Shown piece by piece: positions 1-5,147 of a stretch of DNA of 5,147 nt; the stretch's first letter is position 1, and each line of letters opens with the position of its first letter. The stretch lies in contig JAFDHR010000353.1 in the NCBI GenBank assembly GCA_019308645.1, positions 1 to 5,147 of the forward strand. Reading direction: 5' to 3'. The translations under genes were made by a program, and so were the position numbers. The notes under the pieces were generated by a model. It saw nothing but the letters and a program-made list of their open reading frames with translations. It searched no databases and was not told the origin of the DNA. The stretch is from Deltaproteobacteria bacterium (GTDB taxonomy: Bacteria > Desulfobacterota > DSM-4660 > Desulfatiglandales > B25-G16).

Positions 1-813
1 CCCTAAAGGAGCCCACTGAAGGGGATCACTGTTTTTAAAAAGGCATATTATGCGTGTTCCAAGCATTGCTGCAAGGTGTGTGATGCCGCTATCGTGCCCT
101 ATGTAGAGAGAGGCCTTTTTAAGCAATGAGAGAAGCCTGTCTTTGTGGGGCGAATGAATAATATCTATTTCTATCTCTGATAGCTCTTTTGAAATGATTT
201 GATCCCATTTCTCTTCCGCAGGACCTAACAGCAAGATACACTTATGAGATATTCCAAGGGCTTTATTTCTTATTAGATTAAGCCAAAATTCAGGTGAATA
301 GACTTTCTTTTTGCTCCCTGAGCCTGGATGTAAGACAATTGTGCCATCTGATCTCGAAGGTTTGCCCTCTCCAAGCAAAGGTATCCTTCGTGCCTCATAT
401 ATTACCTTCTCAGGATTAATAGGTAATCCGGATTTTTTGAGGCATGATGCCAAGTATGATGCGGCGTGGATTTTTTCTTCCCGTGGCGGAAAGGGCGGAA
501 ATGAAAAGATGGGGATGTTTTTTAGGCACTTTCTCAGACCTTTATTGAGGCTACCTGAAGGATCGCTAAGAAAGCAGATTACCCTGTCCACATTCGGGAG
601 AGAAAGGTCCTTGCAATGGGGTTGTTCAGAAAATAGGGTGTGCCACCCGCCCTTTTCGTAATCAAGGCAGTTTACCAAAAATGGTTTTAAAAAATCAATC
701 CCTGGGTTTCTCCCCAATAATGATACTGTTACCTTATCAGCTATTTGATAAAGGGCTGGAGCCAGCAGTAAGGTGTCACCCAGGGCGCTTGGTCGAATAA
801 TTAAGGCTCTCAA
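1..813 (-). CDS. Glycosyltransferase family 9 (heptosyltransferase-like), 5' part, truncated by window edge
   Basis: Reading the minus strand from a TTG at 813 gives 271 uninterrupted codons to the window edge; GT9 proteins are usually about 330-350 aa, so roughly the last 60-80 residues lie outside. The N-terminus (MRALIIRPSALGDTLLLAPAL) is the classic GT9 opening, with D13 at the position of the proposed catalytic base of WaaC. A HPGSGSKKK motif begins at residue 162 and opens the second Rossmann-like domain. The family's nucleotide-sugar signature HDSGITHLAA starts at residue 240. An in-frame TAG lies four codons upstream of the TTG (823-825), no ATG or GTG occurs near the N-terminus, and a weak SD-like TAGG sits 8 nt upstream, so TTG is the best start. 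Known for the family: transfer of heptose or another sugar from a nucleotide donor during LPS core or related glycan assembly, at the cytoplasmic face of the inner membrane. The exact sugar cannot be assigned. The gene is divergent from the acyl-CoA operon and probably unrelated to it. Confidence 0.9.
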   Translation of the reverse strand, partial: MRALIIRPSALGDTLLLAPALYQIADKVTVSLLGRNPGIDFLKPFLVNCLDYEKGGWHTLFSEQPHCKDLSLPNVDRVICFLSDPSGSLNKGLRKCLKNIPIFSFPPFPPREEKIHAASYLASCLKKSGLPINPEKVIYEARRIPLLGEGKPSRSDGTIVLHPGSGSKKKVYSPEFWLNLIRNKALGISHKCILLLGPAEEKWDQIISKELSEIEIDIIHSPHKDRLLSLLKKASLYIGHDSGITHLAAMLGTRIICLFKNSDPLQWAPLG

Positions 814-816
814 TTT

Positions 817-858
817 AAGTGCCTAAAGTGGGCTAAAATGTCTAAAGTGCCTAAAGTT
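817..858. repeat. Short tandem repeat array, about 9-bp unit CTAAAGTGC
   Basis: Four near-copies of an 8-bp core lie at 823-830 (ctaaagtg), 833-840 (ctaaaatg), 842-849 (ctaaagtg) and 851-858 (ctaaagtt), with a 9-10 bp period. The 13-mer aagtgcctaaagt occurs exactly at 817-829 and again at 845-857. The array lies directly upstream of the minus-strand glycosyltransferase start, and its first copy supplies the only SD-like bases for that gene. Its role is unknown; it may be an intergenic repeat family, a protein-binding array or a miniature-element end. Confidence 0.7.
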
Positions 859-963
859 TAAATGTTAACCTGGAATAACTCAGCCCAATGAGCCTAATAA
901 ATCATGCCTTCGGGGATGCTTTATCTGGATAGAAGGATTATCAACAATCTTGTACATAGCTTT

Positions 964-997
964 ACTTTAGGCACTTATAACTTTAGTCACTTTAGCT
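964..997. repeat. Inverted counterpart of the 9-bp repeat array
   Basis: Actttag cores occur at 964-970, 980-986 and 989-995, with a partial unit (acttata) at 973-979. The 13-mer actttaggcactt at 964-976 is the exact reverse complement of both copies of aagtgcctaaagt in the array at 817-857. The two arrays face each other across about 105 bp of otherwise featureless sequence (859-963), so single-stranded DNA or RNA could fold into a stem with 13-14 bp arms. No clear target-site duplication is visible at the outer ends. Confidence 0.65.
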
Positions 998-1007
998 CAT
1001 TTATTAA

Positions 1008-1036
1008 TTGAATGTGAATACATATTATTGTATATA
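1008..1036 (+). promoter_or_regulatory. Candidate sigma-70-type promoter for the acyl-CoA operon
   Basis: TTGAAT at 1008-1013 is separated by exactly 17 nt from TATATA at 1031-1036. Each hexamer matches the consensus at four of six positions. Transcription would start near 1043 and leave a leader of roughly 35 nt before the first gene. The region is very AT-rich, so chance matches are likely; spacing and location are the main support. Confidence 0.4.
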
Positions 1037-1060
1037 GGGTGGTACATTTTATCAATAATA
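1018..1060. promoter_or_regulatory. Inverted repeats overlapping the candidate promoter (possible operator)
   Basis: Two inverted repeats share this stretch. ATACA (1018-1022) and TGTAT (1029-1033) flank a 6-bp centre that falls between the -35 and -10 hexamers. TATTATTG (1023-1030) and CAATAATA (1053-1060) are perfect 8-bp arms with start positions 30 bp apart, about three helical turns, and they bracket the -10 and the predicted transcription start. This placement suits a repressor, but no regulator gene is present and AT-rich sequence makes short palindromes common. Confidence 0.3.
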
Positions 1061-1064
1061 GTAA

Positions 1065-1071
1065 AAGGAGG
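1065..1071 (+). promoter_or_regulatory. Strong ribosome binding site of the crotonase gene
   Basis: AAGGAGG ends 5 nt before the ATG at 1077 and is a full match to the anti-SD. It fixes the start of the first operon gene and suggests efficient translation. Confidence 0.85.
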
Positions 1072-1076
1072 TATTT

Positions 1077-2282
1077 ATGAAAGGGCCAATACGATTGGTG
1101 AGGTCTGAAAAGATTGCAGAATATAAAAACCTTGGTCCTATATATGAATGGTCTGAGGGCAAGACATATCTTATGATTGACCAGGTAGCATATAAAGGAG
1201 TGGTTGGCGCTGTCCTGTGTTATTATAACCCACCTGTTCATCAGGTTGGAAATCCAGGATTAGACGCCTATTTAGAGGGCTTAGATAGAGTTTTTGAGAA
1301 GAGGAATGATTTGAAATTTCTTATCCTCTATGGAGCTAATGATCCTGTGCATGCTGGTGGGGATCTCAAGGAAAGCCTGACCAGATTGGATAAAACCTTA
1401 GAGATGAAAAAGGAAAAGGAGGCAAGCGGCGCTTCTCCAGAGGAGGTAGACCGGCTCTTTGAATGGGTGGATGATAGGCTAAAGAAGGGGATTGGCCTCC
1501 ATGGAAGCACTAGAAAGATTGCCAAATATTTAAGGGTGATTTCTGTTTGCGGAGGAGGAACACGGTTTGGCGGTTCGGCAGAGATTCCGCTCATGGCTGA
1601 TTTTTTAGTCGGTGATTCCAGGAGCGGGATGTGTTTTAGTGAGGCCACAATTGGTCTCATTCCAGGTTGGTCAGGAATAGCCAGAACATTGATTAAGGCC
1701 GGACCAATCAATGCTGAATATATGGCCAAGACATCAAAGGAGGTAAAGGCCAACCAGCTAAAAAAAATCGGAACCTATAATGTGGTTGTAGATATTCCTT
1801 TTCCTTTTCCAAAGCGGCAGAGAACTGATGATCCTGAGGCCGATAAGGCAAAATATCAGGCAGATTTAGAGACCCATAATGATGAGGCAGGAATGATTTT
1901 ACTCCCAAAGGGATTAGAACTTGGCACCTGCCCGGCAGAAGATCTGCCAAAAGTAGGTGATCAAGAGAGAGAAATCCTTGCAACAAAAGAGGATATATTT
2001 GTCGAGGTAGATAGAAGAAATAATCCGGAGAATTACTCTGAGCTCTGGGGGAAACCCTTGCGAGAGGTAGCCGAAGAGATGGCCACAATGGGGAGACCTC
2101 TGGCAACTCAATCCATCGAGGCCTTAAACAGTCTTATCGAGGATTATGATCCATCACAATTTGATGAGAATTCATTTGTTGAAAGGGAGATGAAGGCAGA
2201 TGCACGACTTTACAGGGACCCTCGATTCCGGGCAGGCCTGATAGCAACTCTTGAACAAAAAGTAGGTGATTATAGATTATAG
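1077..2282 (+). CDS. Enlarged enoyl-CoA hydratase/isomerase (crotonase superfamily) protein
   Basis: A 401-aa cytoplasmic protein that probably adds water to, isomerises or hydrolyses an acyl-CoA thioester. Crotonase landmarks appear in order. An NPPV motif is at 51-54. HAGGDLKE (92-99) is the first oxyanion-hole segment. CGGGTRFGGSAEI (158-170) is the second. CFSEATIGLIPGWSG (186-200) follows, and a C-terminal helix region covers about 365-395. E169 and E189 align with the two catalytic glutamates of rat enoyl-CoA hydratase (Glu144 and Glu164) and keep the same 20-residue spacing, so hydration/dehydration chemistry is plausible. Ordinary crotonases have about 260 residues. The extra length lies in a charged insertion of roughly 30 residues within 99-150 and a longer one at about 240-320. 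BamA/Oah ring hydrolases are also long crotonases, but the motifs here do not match what I recall of them. The start is fixed by AAGGAGG at 1065-1071; the TAG stop overlaps the next gene's SD. Superfamily is sure; substrate is unknown. Confidence 0.85.
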   Translation: MKGPIRLVRSEKIAEYKNLGPIYEWSEGKTYLMIDQVAYKGVVGAVLCYYNPPVHQVGNPGLDAYLEGLDRVFEKRNDLKFLILYGANDPVHAGGDLKESLTRLDKTLEMKKEKEASGASPEEVDRLFEWVDDRLKKGIGLHGSTRKIAKYLRVISVCGGGTRFGGSAEIPLMADFLVGDSRSGMCFSEATIGLIPGWSGIARTLIKAGPINAEYMAKTSKEVKANQLKKIGTYNVVVDIPFPFPKRQRTDDPEADKAKYQADLETHNDEAGMILLPKGLELGTCPAEDLPKVGDQEREILATKEDIFVEVDRRNNPENYSELWGKPLREVAEEMATMGRPLATQSIEALNSLIEDYDPSQFDENSFVEREMKADARLYRDPRFRAGLIATLEQKVGDYRL

Positions 2283-2286
2283 GAGG
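2281..2286 (+). promoter_or_regulatory. Ribosome binding site that decides the carboxyltransferase start
   Basis: AGGAGG begins inside the crotonase stop codon and lies 9 nt before the in-frame ATG at 2296. A nearer ATG at 2291 is in another frame and hits TGA after two codons. The in-frame ATG at 2266 lies upstream of this SD and inside the crotonase gene. The start at 2296 is therefore preferred. Confidence 0.8.
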
Positions 2287-2295
2287 AAAAATGAG

Positions 2296-4011
2296 ATGAG
2301 ACAATATTTTCAAAAAATGAGTCCAATTGGAAGAGAACTAAGAGAAAAGGAGAGAGAACAGGGAAAGGCCAATGCCATTGAAATATCTAAGGTTGAAAAG
2401 GATGTAGCTGAGGCCCTGGAGAAAAGAAAGATGGCTGGTCTTCCGGTTGAAAAACTTCACAAAAGAGGAGAAAGGACAGCCTGGGAAAGGATTGAGCTTT
2501 TAGTTGATCCCGGTACATTTGTACCATTAAATAGTCTTTATGACCCTGAATTCAACCAGGAAGGGTCAACCGGTGTGGTAACTGGTCTGGGTAAGATATC
2601 GGGCAGATACGGTTTAATCATTGCCTCGGACAATAAGGTTCTTGCCGGGGCATGGATCCCGGGTCAGCGGGAGCATGTTTTTCGGGCCCAGGATATTGCC
2701 GAACGTTTGAACATTCCCCTTGTCTGGGTACTTAACTGCAGCGGTGTGAAGTTAACTGAACAGGAAAAGGTGTACGCTGGCAGGAGATCTGGAGGAAGGA
2801 CATTTTTCAGGCATGCTGAGCTGGAACAAGAGGGTATACAGGTGATTTGTGGTATGTACGGCACAAATCCTGCTGGCGGTGGATATCATGCAATAAGCCC
2901 GTCTATTATCTTAGCCCATGAAAAAGCTAACATGGCTGTAGGCGGTGGAGGTATTGTCAGTGGCATGTCTCCCAAAGGAGGATTTGATCTTGAGGGTGCG
3001 GAGACCTTAATCGAGGCAACACGAAAATTCAAACAGGTTCCCCCTGGGGGAACTCAAATTCACCATGATGTAACCGGTTTTATGAGAGAGGTATTTGATA
3101 CCGAGGAAGGTGTTCTCGGGGCTGTAAAAAAATATATGGCGGGTATGCCTATGTATGAACCATCGGTGTTCAGGGTAGCAGAACCTGCTGATCCGGTTTA
3201 TCCGGCAGAGGATCTTAATCTTATTGTTCCCTTTGAACAAAAAAGGACCTATAGCATTGAACAGGTGCTGGCTCGCGTTTTTGATGGAAGCGAACACATG
3301 GAATACAGGCCAGACTATGCTCCTGAGGTATACTGTGGGCTTGCCAAGATAGACGGTTTTCTGGTTGGGGTTATTGCCAATAGGCAGGGTTTTCTGGGTA
3401 AGGGCTATCCCAAATATGCAGAGAATCAATATCTGGGAATAGGCGGTAAGTTTTACAGAGAAGGTCTTATAAAAATGAATGAGTTGGTCATGTTCTGCGG
3501 CAGAGACAGGATACCTATAGTTTGGGTTCAAGACACAAGTGGTATTGATGTTGGTGACATTGCTGAGAAGGCAGAGCTACTTGGACTTGGACAGTCACTT
3601 ATTTACTCTATTGAGAGTTCAAAACTTCCCATGATGTGCCTTGTATTGAGAAAGGGGACGGCTGCTGCCCATTATATCATGGGGGGACCCCAGGCAACCA
3701 GGAATAATGCCTTTACCATTGGTGTGCCCACTACAGAGATTTATGTGATGCATGGAGAAACCGCTGCTGCTGCTGCTTTCTCAAGGAGGTTGGTAAAAGA
3801 AAAGGATGCAGGCAATTCCCTTGAACCGGTGATTGATAAGATGAACGCCCTTGCTCAACAATACTATGATCAGTCAAGGCCCACATACTGTGCAAAGGCT
3901 GGTCTGGTGGACGAGGTTGTTCCTTTGACACAAATAAGGGATTATTTTATTGCATTTGCAAGGAGCTGTTACCAAAATCCAAGGTTAATAAAAGGATGCC
4001 TAAAAAGGTAA
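2296..4011 (+). CDS. gcdA: Glutaconyl-CoA decarboxylase alpha subunit-like carboxyltransferase
   Basis: A 571-aa carboxyltransferase of the biotin-dependent acyl-CoA carboxylase/decarboxylase family, with two crotonase-fold halves. From memory it resembles GcdA of Acidaminococcus fermentans (about 587 aa) along its length: an N-terminal RYFQ-M-like start (here MRQYFQKM), KRGERTAWERIELLVDPG (56-73), SDNKVLAGAW (111-120), LNCSGVKLTEQEKVY (146-160), GTNPAGGGYH (189-198) in the first half, and QDTSGIDVG (412-420), AELLGLGQSLIYSI (426-439) and RKGTAAAHYIMGGPQ (452-466) in the second. In GcdA complexes this subunit moves CO2 from glutaconyl-CoA to biotin on the carrier subunit, and a membrane beta subunit then releases it with Na+ export. 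It has no biotin site or membrane segment of its own, and no such partners lie in the window. It starts 13 nt after the crotonase gene and overlaps the lyase-like gene by 16 nt. Fold and subfamily are firm; glutaconyl-CoA itself is not proven, and a methylglutaconyl-CoA or related substrate is possible. Confidence 0.85.
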   Translation: MRQYFQKMSPIGRELREKEREQGKANAIEISKVEKDVAEALEKRKMAGLPVEKLHKRGERTAWERIELLVDPGTFVPLNSLYDPEFNQEGSTGVVTGLGKISGRYGLIIASDNKVLAGAWIPGQREHVFRAQDIAERLNIPLVWVLNCSGVKLTEQEKVYAGRRSGGRTFFRHAELEQEGIQVICGMYGTNPAGGGYHAISPSIILAHEKANMAVGGGGIVSGMSPKGGFDLEGAETLIEATRKFKQVPPGGTQIHHDVTGFMREVFDTEEGVLGAVKKYMAGMPMYEPSVFRVAEPADPVYPAEDLNLIVPFEQKRTYSIEQVLARVFDGSEHMEYRPDYAPEVYCGLAKIDGFLVGVIANRQGFLGKGYPKYAENQYLGIGGKFYREGLIKMNELVMFCGRDRIPIVWVQDTSGIDVGDIAEKAELLGLGQSLIYSIESSKLPMMCLVLRKGTAAAHYIMGGPQATRNNAFTIGVPTTEIYVMHGETAAAAAFSRRLVKEKDAGNSLEPVIDKMNALAQQYYDQSRPTYCAKAGLVDEVVPLTQIRDYFIAFARSCYQNPRLIKGCLKR

Positions 4012-5135
4012 AACTGGCAGAGATAAGCATCAGGGATGGAATCCAGCATGAGGAGGCATGGATTCCTACCGCGGCAAAGATATATTACTTGCAGGAATTG
4101 GCCTTTGCAGGTGTGAAAAGACTTGAGGTTACCAATTTGGGAAATCCACGGGGTATGCCCCAGTTCAAGGATGCAGAAGAAGTGTTCAAAGAGATAAGAG
4201 GAGGTATATTTGAAAAACGTCTAACAAAACGGGGCATGAACAAAGACGATATTGAATGGACAGCTATTACGATCAGGGAACCGGCTGTGGACAGGGCTAT
4301 TGAGATTAAAGAAAAGGGATATGGCCCTGACAGAATCCTTATGATGGTCTCAACAGATGAGGAGCATCACTTTGCAAACTCTGGTACAACTTTGCCTGCT
4401 TACTGGAAGGAGGCAGAAAGGTGCATCAAGAAATGCAAAGATGCTAACATCAAGGTGAATGGAACTGTGAGCACTATCTGGGGCAGTCCTGTATCAGGTC
4501 CGACTAAGTTAGAGGATGCAGTAGAGTTTACAAAAAGGTGGCTCAGCATTGGTGCCGATGATATCGAACATGCCGACCATGATGGCTCCGCCCCACCTGA
4601 TCAGGTATACAGGTACTTTTCCATGATCATGGATGAGATTCCAAATCCAGATCTGCATGTGGCCCATTTTCATGTAACCAGGGGCTGGGGTCTGGCAAAT
4701 GTACTTGCTGCACTTCAGGCAGGCATTGAGATCTTTGAGGGGACCCTGGGCGGTACTGGCGGACAGCCGACCAATTTCCTGGATAGAACCCCTGTGGGTG
4801 GCACAGGTGCGTATTATTATAAAGATCCTACTGTAGTAGGACTGGTCACCTTTGAGGATATGTGTGTCATGTTAGATGAGATGGGTATTGATATAGATGG
4901 TATCAATATCGAGAGGGTTTTAGAGCTTGGCACCTTAATGGAAAAGACTATAGGCAGAAGACTGCGCTCGGAGTCCATCCTCAATGGCAGGATCCCAAAG
5001 GAGCCCAGGGAGGAATTCAAAAGGCCAAAGCTCCATTCTGACAAAAAGAAATTCGGAGAGAAGCCTGGTCAGTTGATACCAGATGGATGGCCAGAAAAGG
5101 CAGAGGTGCCGAAGGAGATGTTGGAAAGGAAATAA
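3996..5135 (+). CDS. HMG-CoA lyase-like DRE-TIM protein lacking the catalytic cysteine
   Basis: A 379-aa TIM-barrel protein of the HMGL/pyruvate-carboxyltransferase family. ISIRDGIQHE (10-19) carries the family Arg-Asp pair R13-D14. E44 in LEVTNLGNPRGMPQ (43-56) matches the conserved strand-2 segment. TVSTIWGSPVSG (157-168) fits the lyase YVS-x-x-x-G-CP strand. D194 lies in the DxxG loop, and HFH at 224-226 fits the metal-binding HxH. Oddities: the lyase motif GLGGCP(Y/F)A, which holds the catalytic Cys266 of the human enzyme, is replaced by TLGGTGGQP (250-258) with no Cys nearby; the loop that follows is about 15 residues longer; the Asp after HxH is Val (V227); and a Lys/Pro/Glu-rich tail covers about 330-379. 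C-C lyase or condensing chemistry on an acyl-CoA partner is likely but not classical HMG-CoA cleavage. The ATG at 3996 lies inside the preceding gene, with AAGG 11 nt upstream (3981-3984) and AAAGG abutting it, implying translational coupling. It ends at TAA 5133-5135. Confidence 0.8.
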   Translation: MPKKVKLAEISIRDGIQHEEAWIPTAAKIYYLQELAFAGVKRLEVTNLGNPRGMPQFKDAEEVFKEIRGGIFEKRLTKRGMNKDDIEWTAITIREPAVDRAIEIKEKGYGPDRILMMVSTDEEHHFANSGTTLPAYWKEAERCIKKCKDANIKVNGTVSTIWGSPVSGPTKLEDAVEFTKRWLSIGADDIEHADHDGSAPPDQVYRYFSMIMDEIPNPDLHVAHFHVTRGWGLANVLAALQAGIEIFEGTLGGTGGQPTNFLDRTPVGGTGAYYYKDPTVVGLVTFEDMCVMLDEMGIDIDGINIERVLELGTLMEKTIGRRLRSESILNGRIPKEPREEFKRPKLHSDKKKFGEKPGQLIPDGWPEKAEVPKEMLERK

Positions 5136-5147
5136 TTTTTTTCAATG

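Noticed and set aside
311..661. Plus-strand open frame of 116 codons
   Set aside because: It is antisense to the glycosyltransferase family 9 gene, whose minus-strand frame carries clear family motifs through this stretch; the plus-strand translation shows no recognisable motif.
903..918. Hairpin catgcc-ttcg-gggatg with a UUCG-type loop as a terminator
   Set aside because: The stem is only 6 bp with a G-G mismatch and is not followed by a T-run, so it is not a convincing terminator or RNA element.
987..1241. Minus-strand open frame of 84 codons with hydrophobic stretches
   Set aside because: It overlaps the promoter, SD and 5' end of the crotonase gene; hydrophobicity is explained by AT-rich sequence read antisense, and no good SD precedes it.
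1077..2282. Assignment of the crotonase as BamA (6-oxocyclohex-1-ene-1-carbonyl-CoA hydrolase)
   Set aside because: Similar size, but the motif around the second oxyanion segment and the downstream region do not match BamA as I recall it, and no other benzoyl-CoA pathway gene is in the window.
2266..2295. Upstream ATG giving a 581-aa carboxyltransferase
   Set aside because: The extra 10 residues are encoded within the end of the crotonase gene, upstream of the strong SD at 2281-2286, and the protein from ATG 2296 matches the GcdA N-terminus.
3007..3531. Minus-strand open frame of 174 codons
   Set aside because: Lies opposite the GcdA-like gene, which is continuous and motif-rich here; the translation looks like a shadow frame.
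3763..3777. (GCT)5 microsatellite as a phase-variation tract
   Set aside because: It encodes five Ala in a region where GcdA proteins are naturally Ala-rich, and triplet changes would keep the frame, so it would not switch the gene off.
5097..5144. T-run after the last stop as a Rho-independent terminator
   Set aside because: The nearest stem (ggca/tgcc, around 5098-5110) is short and about 25 nt from the T-run, so there is no adjacent GC-rich hairpin.
5145..5147. ATG at the right edge as start of a fourth gene
   Set aside because: Only three bases are visible and the nearest SD-like AAAGGA is 14 nt upstream; it cannot be supported.

Overview
The window looks like a chromosomal fragment from an anaerobic Gram-negative bacterium, most plausibly a Desulfobacterota/deltaproteobacterial or syntrophic lineage. 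This placement is an inference from gene content: a GT9/heptosyltransferase-type gene implies an LPS-like envelope, and a GcdA-type carboxyltransferase belongs to biotin-dependent, sodium-pumping acyl-CoA decarboxylases typical of anaerobes. Nothing in the window fixes the taxon.

Layout. Positions 1-813 (minus strand) hold the 5' 271 codons of a glycosyltransferase family 9 gene that starts at TTG and runs off the left edge. Positions 814-1076 form a divergent intergenic region. Next to the glycosyltransferase start it carries short 9-bp-type tandem repeats (CTAAAGTGC-like). An inverted counterpart array lies about 105 bp away. Next to the plus-strand genes there is a candidate promoter with overlapping inverted repeats and a perfect Shine-Dalgarno sequence. 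Positions 1077-5135 (plus strand) hold three tightly packed genes that read as one operon: a large crotonase-superfamily protein (401 aa), a GcdA-like carboxyltransferase (571 aa with the start corrected to 2296), and an HMG-CoA-lyase-like DRE-TIM protein (379 aa). The last two overlap by 16 nt. The final 12 bases are an AT-rich tail with no supported feature.

How the genes may work together. Enoyl-CoA hydratase fold + biotin-dependent carboxyltransferase + HMG-CoA-lyase fold is the same set of enzyme classes as the lower leucine/isovalerate route (3-methylcrotonyl-CoA <-> 3-methylglutaconyl-CoA <-> HMG-CoA <-> acetyl-CoA + acetoacetate). Here each member is atypical. The carboxyltransferase is of the glutaconyl-CoA decarboxylase type. 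The crotonase carries two large insertions. The lyase-like protein lacks the catalytic cysteine of HMG-CoA lyase and has an expanded active-site loop. The operon therefore looks like a dedicated pathway for a branched or dicarboxylic acyl-CoA whose substrate cannot be read from the sequence. This is the part of the window most likely to hold undescribed biochemistry. The biotin carrier and membrane subunits that a GcdA protein normally needs are not in the window.
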